Both the position numbers and the translations under genes were made by a program. The notes under the pieces are model-generated. The model worked only from the letters and a program-made list of their open reading frames with translations. It made no database searches and was not told the DNA's origin. This document shows positions 11,501 through 23,500 of a stretch of DNA of 64,000 nucleotides, piece after piece. The stretch comes from Sipunculus nudus (taxonomy: Eukaryota > Annelida > Sipuncula > Golfingiida > Sipunculidae), in contig CM049315.1 in the NCBI GenBank assembly GCA_026874595.1, positions 60,322,889-60,386,888 of the forward strand, in the 5' to 3' direction. Each line of letters begins with the position of its first letter. The stretch's first letter is position 1.

Positions 11501-14500
11501 GCTGAGCTAAAAATTGAGAAAGCTATCCAAGATGTAAAAACACGCAAAATTTTTAGGCAGATAAGTCAAACTACTACAGAGATATGAGTGATTTTAGCCC
11601 ATGGCAGACAAAAAAACAGACACTGTGCAAAAATGGTTGCAGGTGGCCCCTCCAGTTTTGTGTATGACAAAGAGCTATGTGAGATCTATACACATGCAAA
11701 AATTTGGCCCAATCAGTCAAACGGTTCCCGTGATATGAGCTTGGATGTCTGCAGCGTAAACTAGAATGTAGGTGGCGCAACCTGTCAAAAAATCAAGAAA
11801 GCTATCCAGGATGTATACGCATGCCTAATTTCAGGTGAATAAGTCAAACCACTGCAGAGATATGAGTGATTTTAACCCAAGGCAGATGTACAGATGGACA
11901 CTGTGCAAACATGGTTGCAGGTGGCGCCACCATTTTTTGTGTTTGTTATAAAGCTATCCAAGGGCTACATTTGTACAAAAAAAATTTTCCTGATTGATCA
12001 AACGGTTCCCTAGATATTTGGGTTTATGTAAGGAAACAGACACACAAATGGACGCTGGGCAGAGAGGAAAGGTCAGAGGTCAAAACAAAATCGGGGCGCA
12101 GCAGTTCACATGTGACCCGAACATAATCCCGGGTTTCATAAAATTCTGCCAATTGGTTACTGAGGAGTTCTCCGGACACCTATGCTGCAGTGGCGGCGGT
12201 GGGCTACAAACATAGTATCCGCAAAACTATGTTTTGGCAGATACAATTATGGGTTCCTGAGGAGTATTTTCAAGAAACTTCCTGGATTTTAAGTCGGAAG
12301 ATTCTAAGTCTAACAGATACAGTTTTTATGCCCTATTAAAGCATGCATCCAGCCTGCTGGCCTGAAAAAGATATGACTGACAAAGGCCCATCACTAGAGC
12401 TCAGATGACTTTCAGTCTATCATAAGTTTATGTAATGAAGTGTAAGAGATTTAACTGAAATAGCCCAGTTACACTACTACATATTCAGGTACTACTTGTG
12501 TAACACCTGATCTATCATCTTTCTTCTGCCCCTGGAAAATGTATATAGTGATCGAAATGAGGTAAAAGAGTCCCAGGATTGAGGGAAGAGTTTTCTTGTG
12601 ATTATGAAACATGATTTTAGAAGTGTGCACCCAAAATGGACATTTGTAAAAATGTGGTCTTCTTTATTATATATAGTAGGTATATGTTTGACACATGATG
12701 ATCAGCTCACCTTGTATGTAGCTGTCTGGTCTGGCAAAATAAACATACTCAAAAATACAAAATGCTGATGGAACATCGTTTGGTCTTGGCACGATACAGA
12801 GGGACTTCACACCATCCCTCGTAATCTTCACTATTTCACCTGTAAAAACAACACAGGCATCAAGAGATGATTAATTATACCTTGCATACTTTGACTTTAT
12901 TGTTTAGACATACCCTGATTGGAGTGTGCCCTGCATATTTTAAATTCCCTGATTAGTGTGTGGTTAAGACACTGAATAATCAACTGCAATATTCAGTACA
13001 CATCTTTAACATCTGAAGTTGCTGTTCTAAATATTCATTATTTGGTAGAAAATATTATTCTAATGGTCAGTTTAAAATAATAGAAAATGACAGATTTCCA
13101 CAGATTCCTCTGTAATACTTAGCAGGATTTCCCTGAAATACCTGGCACCTATTGTTCACCTGTAATACTTAGCACTTACTGCTCACCTAGAAAGGAATTC
13201 CCTGAAACATTTGGCACCTACTGCTCATCTGAAAAGGACTTCCCTGTAATATCTGGTACTTACTGCTCACCTGGAAAGGACATCCCTGTAATACTTGGTA
13301 CTTACTGCTCATCTGGAAAGGACATCCCTGTAACACTTAGCACTTACTGCTCAACTGGAAAGGACATCCCTGTAACAGTTGGCACTTACTGCTCACCTGG
13401 AAAGGACTTCCCTGTAATACTTGGCACTTACTGCTCACCTGGAAAGGACTTCCCTGTAATATTTGGGACTTACTTCTCACCTGGAAAGGACATCCCTGTA
13501 ACACTTGGCACTTACTGCGCACCTGGAAAGGACTTCTCTGTAATACTTGGCACTTAGTGCTAACCTAAAAAAGACTTCCTGTAATATTTTGCATCTAATG
13601 CTCACCTGGAAAGGTTCCCTGTAATATTTGGCACCTAATGCTCACTTGGAAAGGACTTCCCTGTAATACTTGGCACTTACTGCTCACCTGGAAAGGAGTT
13701 CCCTGTAATATTTGGCACCTATTGCTCCCTGGAAGGACTTCCCTGTAATGTTTGGCACCTATTGCTCACCTGGAAGGACTTCTCTGTAATATTTGGCACC
13801 TATTGCTCCCTGGAAGGACTTCCCTGTAATACTTGGCACCTACTGCTCACCTGGAAAGGACTTCCCTGTAATATTTGGCACCTAATGCTCACTTGGAAAG
13901 GACTTCCCTGTAATATTTGGCACTTACTGCTCACCTGGAAAGGACTTCCCTGTAATATTTGGCACCTATTGCTCCCTGGAAGGACTTCCCTGTAATGTTT
14001 GGCACCTATTGCTCACCTGGAAGGACTTCTCTGTAATATTTGGCACCTATTGCTCCCTGGAAGGACTTCCCTGTAATGTTTGGCACCTATTGCTCACCTG
14101 GAAGGACTTCTCTGTAATATTTGGCACCTATTGCTTGGAATGAACAGGACTCTGATGACACGACCCAGCCTTCACATTCTTCTAACTCTTTCACTTCTGT
14201 TTGATACAAAAACATCACAAAAAAGGTCAGCTGTATCTTGCACATAGAGGTTCAATTCCTGAATGCAGTATGGAGGAATAAGACCCTGCATGTATACTTG
14301 GTAACTCAATTAACCAAAAAAAAAGATTCTGATTATACTGATATATAGCAGCTTCATGATCTAATGTCAGTTTAGAGCCAACAAATTGAGATCTTTAATT
14401 ATTTAAAATTATTAGCTTCAACTTTCACATAAACAATGTCTGAAGCAGATTTATAAAGTAACAGAAAAAGGGAACTGTGGGTCATGGGGCTCAGCTGAAA

Positions 14501-17500
14501 CTGATTCTGATAAAATTTGTATAAAATCCTAGTGGTTGTGTTGACTGTTCAATTTTATGGAATACATGAAAGATGCAGGAATCTTTCACAATTACAAACA
14601 TGTATTTGTAAATATATCCACTGGGAACATACAAATCCTTGAAAATTATATAACAATGGACATAAGCTGAAGCATTATAATACACATTTATAAACTGAAA
14701 TAAAATGTAGTAAACAATCAAAATTTCCTGTTTAAATGAGCATAAACTCAATTTGAATTTAATTGTGAAATTAAGATTTAACATCACTCTTTCAAGAAAG
14801 AACCAAAAGTTTGTACTCTTCTGAAGTAAGGAATTCCTAATATTATGATCATCCACACTTTTATAGCAATACAACACTTTGTGTACACAACTACAAGTAC
14901 ATTTTAATCATTGTAACTGTTTGTGATACAACACAAAATCCAAAATGGAAGCCTAGCTGAGTAAAGGGATATGCTTAGAGTGAAGCATCTCTGACTGGGC
15001 TGGGTTTGCTTAATGTAAACAACACTTGACATGGTGTGTAAAAATTTGAATAAAAGAGACCCTTTTTCAACAATTTCTTTTAATTTTCAGGTTTTATTAG
15101 CTTAAAACCTTATCTGTCCATCATGTGAAAATGTTCCATAGTCAACATTTGGGCAAAATTTAACATATGATTTTTACATTAATGCTAATAACTTAAAATA
15201 TTTACAAAATTTTGATCTAATTTCTGGAATATGATTAAAACTAAGTTGAATATAAATATATGCTTGAAAATGTTCCATATTCAACATTTAGGCAAAATTT
15301 AATGTAATTATTTTACATTAATGCTAATAACTTAATTTTACAAAATTAAGTTATATATAATAATTTTATGAAATTTTGATCTAATTGCTGGAATACTATT
15401 AAACTAAGTTGAATATATATAGATATATGCTAGAAATAAGCCCTCTACCTTAACAAATTATCATATGAATTGAGTAAATATATTTCCTGATTTTTGACAA
15501 AGTGTTTTATGTTTGGGCCCATAACTTCAAAGATTTACGCAATATTGACCTTATTTCTGGCATGTACAAAATATATGCATAAATGGTTATTGAAAATATG
15601 AAAAGATCAGCAACAACAGTTTTCATAGTGGGCAGTTTCGAAGTGTAACAATAGGTTTTTACTGGAAAACATTGGTTTTTCCTTAATTTCTTTAAGGAAT
15701 GAATTCGCAGTGACCCAGTTTCACATCCAACTCTATGTCGAGTTTTAGAATTATAGGTCTAACTGTTTCAAAACGTGCCCTGTTAACAGACATCTGGCCA
15801 GAACTCCAGACAGACAGCCAACACACAAAGGACCATGACTGAAAGCTCAGATGACTTATAGTCAGCTGAGCTAATAGAAACAGTCTCTAAAAACAGTTTT
15901 CACAGAATATGATATAGATAATATTAAGTGTCTTAAAACACATTTTTGTATTAAAATGACAGGTTTAAGACTGTAGGGTTTATGGGCTGAGGTGTTCTGA
16001 GAGTGCATAGTTACTTGTTTGAGGAATTCTGAGAATGCAGGGCTACTGGGTTGAGATGTTCTGAGAATGCAGGGCTACTTGGTTGAGGTGTTCTGAGACT
16101 GCAGAGTTACTTGGTTAAGAAATTCTGAGAATGCAAGACTACTGGGCTGAGGTGTTCCGAGTCTGCAGGGTTACTGGGTTGAGGTGTTCTGAGACTGCAG
16201 GGTTACTGGGTTGAGGTGTTCTGAGACTGCAGAGTTACTTGGTTAAGAAATTCTGAGAATGCAAGGCTACTGGGCGAGGTGTTTTGAGTTTGTAGGGTTA
16301 CTGGGTTGAGGTGTTCTGAGACTGCAGGGTTACTGGGTTGAGGTGTTCTGAGACTGCAGAGTTACTTGGTTAAGAAATTCTGAGAATGCAAGGCTACTGG
16401 GCTGAGGTGTTCTGAGCCTGCAGGGTTACTGGGTTGAGGTGTTCTGAGACTGCAGGGTTACTGGGTTGAGGTGTTCTGAGACTGCAGGGTTACTTGGTTA
16501 AGAAATTCTGAGAATGCAAGGCTACTGGGCTGAGGTGTTCTGAGCCTGCAGGGTTACTGGGTTGAGGTGTTCTGAGACTGCAGGGTTACTTGGTTAAGAA
16601 ATTCTGAGAATGCAAGGCTATTGGGCTGAGGTGTTCTGAGCCTGCAGGGTTACTGGGTTGAGGTGTTCTGAGACTGCAAGGTTACTGGGTTGAGGTGTTC
16701 TGAGACTGCAGGGTTACTGGGTTGAGGTGTTCTGAGACTGGCACTTCAGGGTTACTGGGTTGAGGTGTTCTAAGACTGCAGGGTTACTGGGTTGAGGTGT
16801 TCTGAGACTGCAGGGTTAGTCGGTGGAGGTGTTCTGAGACTGCAGGGTTACTGGGTTGAGGTGTTCTGAGACTGCAGGGTTACTGGGTTGAGGTGTTCTG
16901 AGACTGCAGGGTTAGTGGGTTGCTCAAGGTGTTCTGACACTGCAGGGTTACTAGGTTGAGGGTATAGTGTTCAAATACTGCATAGTTACCCGAGTGAAAG
17001 CCAACACCCAGCAGTTTCCCGATACATAGCGGCCGGTTACCAAAGGGATCTCTAACGGCGTACACGGTATCCTGATGCATAACGACCAGGGAGTAGGCAG
17101 TCCAGGTCTCCATCATCAGCTGCTTGATCCTGAAACAGTGTGAGGGTACAACTACTCCCCGTTATGTGGCTACTGATTTTTTCTGCTGATATTTATTTAG
17201 GTTTACTATATACTACATAATTTAAGGCCGTCTTGGAAACGTACATCACTGAATGTAACTGATATGATTAGTACAACCTCTCAGTTTATTGTGTTCTTTA
17301 GGTGGCCTTGCTGGCATCAGCAATAAAGATAAGCCTGGCACCATCAGCTGACCATGAAACTGCCACACAGCTACTCTCAGTATTCCAGCTTTGTCTGAAC
17401 TGACATACATGGTTTTGTCAGATATTCAGTATAGTCAACCTGTAGTGATTTACATGTGCATTGTATTTGTATCAACAATAGTATAAATCATTTAGATACA

Positions 17501-20500
17501 AAACAGATCAATTTCAAGATACATTAGAATCTATGAAATTGATCTTCAACTGTATTCCATGCAGTCACACCAAGCCCAAAGAGAGCAGTTCCTGTAATTC
17601 ATTTTGGATAGTGAAGACTTAAAATCAATTTTAGCAAATATAAATAATCAACCTGTTGTCTCTCACCTGGCTGGCCAGTCTGGCCCATTAGGCTCACCAT
17701 CTGGTGGTGACAATGCTAACAACTGTGTGATTAACTCGCTGTCTGATCCTGTGGTGAGACCCACTCCATGACGGAGGACCTGTCCAACACACAATACTTA
17801 TAAAACTGGAAAATACAGGTATCAGAATGCACCAATAATCATTAAAATGTTAGAAAAATGAAATACAGTGATGAAATGGTTTAAATGGTTTATTAAGATT
17901 TCTGCTTCATACATCAGGAATTTAATCTTTCAGCTCAGAATCTGAAGGTATCAGAACTGTGTTTAAACATTGTTTCAGTTCTTCCTGATTAAAAAACTGT
18001 TGCTCTGTTGCCTCTTAAAAATGAAAGCTAGAACATTCTTGGCATGGTGGAACATAAAATTTAGAGATTTCTGAAAAAAAATGCTACTTTTTTAAAGAAA
18101 TTATAAAACAAAAGTTAATGGTTACACATATATCAAATTTAAGTTGATAGTTGACAGCCATTATTGGCTGAAATCCTTCCATTTTGACCTATCAAATTGT
18201 AAATATAAGCTGCAAAAAGTTGTCTCTTATTAATAAAATATCACTCTGGTGGGGTAGTCCAGAGGTTTTTCTGAATCTGTAAGAGGTTTGCCGTCATAAA
18301 TTATTTTTTATTAAAAGATCTGAAATGAATTAAAATATTTAAAAATCTAGATTAACTTAACCAGTATAGGAAAACTTTCCAAACCATAATCTTTATACAA
18401 ATAATGAACTGTACTTCTCAGTTTTCAGATGTACACATCAAGGGGTCTTAGAGCAGCAGCTTGAAATTTTATCAGGACTGACTAAAATATTGATTACAAA
18501 TGGTCATGAGACAGATCTCAGATCCAAACATTTACATATAGATTCCATTCATGGAATATTTAGTGCCAAATGAACTGAATATTTAAAAGTAAAACAAGGG
18601 ACCTATGGGTCACTGTGCTCAGCTGACGTTAACCTTGAAGGTAAAAATCTAAAATAATATCAAATGGAGATAAAGTGTAAGAGGAAGAGGTAATAAAGGC
18701 CATGGTTGGTTTATATGATTGGTTTGTATTGATGAGCAAGAAATTGTTGCAAATAATATTTTGTGACCTGACCTTGTGTTTCCTAATGTTGAAACTGAAG
18801 CATGTGAGCAGTTTGTGAACAAATGATCTGTACAATTACCATGATCATTAGTTGGCTTTTCGATTAACTGTTGACATTTCAGTAGTTTACACATTTGTTC
18901 AATGGAATCTTTTTTTTGTATAATATATATTATTAAATATATGTTTTTTTATGAAATGTATAGTTGAAATATAACTAATTAACAACATAAAACATGGCAA
19001 ACAAAGCCTGATCTCAAATTCTGTTGATGCAGGAAAATAATGAACAAATGTTTGTAATAAATCCTCATTTTTTTATCATTTTTTTTATTTAAGTTTATAT
19101 TTCTATACATTTTCAATATAACATATATATCTGAATATAAAAGTTGATTCATAATTCTCAATTGCATCATCATAAATCTCAATCTTGTCAGATAACACCA
19201 CATCATGCATACAAATGTTTATTTATTTTTTACAACAAAAATATATCTTTAAAATCTGCAAAACAATAAATATCTAAAAACAATACTTGATTTAGATTTC
19301 ACAATTTTTAATGTGTCTTTATTTATCGATAATGTGCTTCATATTTTATCATAATTTAAGCATACTGATGGGTTCCATTATGATTGGTAAAATCATTTAA
19401 AAGAAAAATGATTTCTTTAAAAATGCTACATTACACAACATTGCATCTTCTGGATTACACCTTGAATTACTTTTTCAAGGAAAGTTTTTGCATATCAGAG
19501 TGGAAACAGCATAACAATTAAGGAGATACAGTGAAAACAATAACAATACTGCATAACACTTGGTGGGTTGGGTTTGCGGGGGGGGGGGGGGGGGGGTGAT
19601 TTGGGTGGTGATATGAGAATAACTGTACACCTGTAACAGCAGGGGATCTTCCCCAGTGACTGTAACAAATCAGAAACCCTGGCATAGCTGACTTCCAGTG
19701 ACCTGGAGTGGGACCCTGCATCTGTAATCTGTAATCAAAGCAAATGTCTACAATAGAGCCTCAAGAAAAAAGTCAATAACTAGCTTAATTTTCAAGCTTA
19801 TACTTCCAAATTTCAGATTTAAACAAATTAAATATTTATGTTTACATGCTGTGAAAATTAAATCAATGGTACTTACAGGAAAAAAACGTGCCATGATCAA
19901 AGTTTGGCAAAATTTAAGGTACTGATTTTATTTTTATGCTAATTACTTAAAAAATTTACAAAATTCAGATCTAATTTTGGGTAAACAATTGAATTTTAAT
20001 TAAACATAGTTATATACTTAGGAAAATAGACTCTAGTTTCAAAATTTTTCATTTTAAGTGAGTTAATATTTTTCCTGATTTTTTACAAAGTCCATTATGT
20101 TTGGGCCAATAACTTAAAGAATTTATACTTAACAGACTTAATTTCTGGCATGTACATAGGAACTATATAGAAGAATATTTATGGTAAATATGAGGAAAAT
20201 CAGATGAGTGGTTTTGATATTAGGCAGTCCTGAAGTGTGAAAATAGGATTTTAATAAAAAATTGAGGTTTTTCCTTAATTTCTCAAAGGAACGAAGTCGC
20301 AAAGACCCAGTTTTCGGCTTGGTAGGAGATCTTGGGGACATCTAACATTATGCTGAATTTTGGATTCCTAGGTCTTACGGTTTCAAAACGTGCCACATCT
20401 ACGGACGGACGGACGGACGGACGGACGGACGGACAGACGGACGGACGACGGACAATGGACCACGACTATAGCTCAGATGACTTATAGTCAGCTGAGCTAA

Positions 20501-23500
20501 AAATAATATACTTTAATCTGTTCTGAAGCAAAGGGCAGTACTTTCACATGATATACACCTAATATAACACCAATTTTTGAGCTCCTGAAAGTGTGTGAAT
20601 TGAAAAAGCAGAGATGACCACATTACACAGACCACCTTCAGAATGCTTGAACACATTACTGACCTACCTTTTGTTTAAGAGGATTAGCATTGACAAGTTC
20701 ACCGTTATGAGCCACAGCTATCTTTCCGTGTAACGTTTCCACCACAAATGGCTGACAATTGGTTAGTTCTGATCCACCAGCAGTGGAGTACCTAGTGTGT
20801 CCTGAAGCCATAGAAACATTAAAGCATGTAATTGTGTCCGCAACAGTTTTGAAAATAATTGCCTAGGCCAGTTTTATTCATACTTTGCATAGTGACAATG
20901 ACATATGGGCAGATGATGCACAATGTTTCAGTTTTTGGTTTTAATGCAAAAATATTGTTTTGCAGCCCAAAACAGTAACATTGGTGTGATTTTCTAAGTG
21001 CTAAAACCACACAATACATGTGTATATCAGAATATAGGTCACAGTTACCAAGGACCTAACCAGATGTCCTGGATCAAATGATTATGATTTGTGCCCTGTT
21101 TAGAGACAACCAGACACCCGAAAACCCGGTGATTGCTAAAGCTCAGATTACCTAGGGTCAGACTCAAGGTAAGTTATAAACAGCACTTAAACTAGAAAAA
21201 AGTGTAACCCTTCAGTGACCTTTGTTAAAGTTTTGTTATGAAATAATATACATTTAATTTTATGTCAAATTTCAAATCAGTAGGTCCAACAGTATCCAAA
21301 CTTGCCTGTATAATGGAAAGATGGATGAACAGACAATCAACATCAGGTCAGCTGAACTTAAAACATTAATTTTGGCAGATGTTGATGGTAATCAAGTGGT
21401 ATTAACAACTTACCAATGCCCAAGTTGCCGTTAATTTTGTGAAGGCTGTCATCCTTGAATATCGTTCCCACCAGGCCCATGCCCTTGTGCTGGCTCATCT
21501 CGTAAGCATTATCTCCGTAACTGGTTACCATGCCAGCACTCTCTTGTCCCCTGGTGAGGGAATAAATATAACTCAGCTGTAAACTTGCTGACTTTGTGTT
21601 TAATCCATATTGAGGGGATCTTGGTGTTTTTTGGCGAGGACGGGAGTTACAGGAAATTTTTGTTAACATTTTTGATTACTTCCAAGAAAATTATACCATT
21701 GTCATTAGTGACAGATTAAGATATTCTGAAAGCATTCTCAAATTTTATGACTCATTCATAACTTTTTGAATATTAAAACAAGGCCTACAGGCCTAATGCA
21801 AACCTATGCAATTGGATATACATCAGGAATAATGCTTTCATGATAGCATGCTTGACCATTATGTGAAAAGTACTTGATTAATTTTTCAAGTACATGTGTG
21901 TACAATGCAACTACTAAACATTTTGAATTCAAGTACAAGCACTAATTACACAAACATCCCTCCTGAAAAACTGGTATGGATGTACACAACAGACAAATGA
22001 TTTTAGGTGCTGCGACAAGTCTTGTGTATGAGAAAGTCATTAAAGATGTATGGACATGCTGCATTTCAAGCAGATACTTTAAACCACTCTTGAACTATGT
22101 GCACAGATGTATGAAACCCAAAACAACAAGCAGGTGGTGCCATAAATCTTGTATATGACAAAGCTATCCTAGATGTATGAATATGCCCAATTTCTAGCTG
22201 ATATGTCAAATCCCTCCGGAAAAATAAACAGGGATATACACTGTGCAAAAATGATTGTAGTTGGCACCATCAGTCTTGTATGTGACAAAGCTATCCTAGA
22301 TGTATAAATATGCACAATTTCAGGATGATATATCAAATCCCCCTGAGACATAAGCTTGGACATACACTATGCAAATATCACTGTAGGTGGCACCACCAGT
22401 CTTGTGTATGAGAAAGCCATCAAAGATGCATGGACAAGTCAAAATTTCACACCAAAACATCAAACTTCCCTTGGGTCAGGTGCACTAAGCTGACCAGCTG
22501 GCAGTTGCCCTGAGTGAACCGGAACAAATTGCCAGCTGCAGCTACTGCACTGAGTGAACTCTTGGCCTGTATTTGGCTGTACTGACTGAACTCTTGACCT
22601 GTTGCTTAATCGGATAAAGTTGGCAGTCTGCAAAAGCTATAAATAGATACAGACAGAAACTTGGCCTGTTGCTAAATCTGAAATAGTTGGCGGTCTACCA
22701 AGCTATTAATATTAATAGATACATACACAATCTTGGCCTGTTGGTAAATCTGTTCACACATACTGAAAGACTTTGGCTACGATGCTTTTTTCAAGCTGAC
22801 ATATTCACAAGAATTTCTTATCAATATGTTTAGAATAATAACAGATGATTTCGAAAGCAAAATCAGAATACAGATATGTTTTATTCATCTTACACATAAG
22901 CTGGATATGGAACAAAGTATTTATGTTGCCTGTACAGCTCAGCTTATATACTCAAAGAACTCATTTTGTTAATACAATAAGTCTACCATACTAGCTTTGT
23001 TTACCAACGTATCTCAAAGGCCTTTCATTGTTTAAAGTCCAATAAATCTGCCAAAAATCACTTGAATAAAATTTAAAAAAGCCACCTTTACTTTTTGTGC
23101 AATGTTACAGAAGTTGAAAACAACAGTTTTGCAGAAGAAGACTATTGCAGCACTTACTTTGGAATAGGCTTATTAATGGCCACAAGACCAATTCAGCTAT
23201 CTCGGACTCTAAAAAAAATCAATGAACCCAATCTATTCTTATACAAATAAAAGAACCCTACCCAATAATGATTCTTGTGAAAATTTGAACAATTCAGCTT
23301 GAAAATTTCATCATAAAACATTTTTAAGCTGAAAGAGGCTAAAATTACTAGGTTTTTTGCCCGTAAAAAAAACAGGTCGATGTCAGTGGCATCACAAAAA
23401 CCCCAGTTTCAAATACAAGTCATGTGACCAACATTTGCACAAAACTTTGTATATTAGTATGCGTACTTGGCCAAATGACTAAGTTCAAATTCCTGTAACT

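Larger units (their letters stand above)
4302..11511 (-). mobile_element. Family C element containing a further nested element
   Basis: The 3' end is at 4302: acaaggg then the palindrome acccatgggt, followed inward by ctcagctga. The 5' end is at about 11511: gctcagatgac, tatag, gtcagctgagct. Removing the nested element at 5514-9527 leaves about 3.2 kb, close to the uninterrupted family C copy at 34930-37987 (about 3.06 kb), with which both arms share sequence. No transposase frame is seen, so it is non-autonomous. Confidence 0.7.
3872..12246 (-). mobile_element. Outer Helentron-like family 1 copy, split by a nested insertion
   Basis: The 3' end is at 3872: CTAG, a short spacer, then the hairpin gtagtcg-acaag-cgactac. 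Family-1 sequence runs to about 4301, stops inside a tandem unit, and resumes at about 11512 ('attgagaaagctatccaag') up to the 5' stem at 12200-12246 (gtatccgcaaaac ... gttttggcagatacaa). The two parts add to about 1.17 kb. Everything between is a family C element. Read on the minus strand. Confidence 0.75.

Noticed and set aside
13337-13995. Open frames with repeats such as MLTWKDFSV and [10 protein letters not shown] on both strands
   Set aside because: Translations of the exon 6-derived minisatellite, absent from the PPAT frame.
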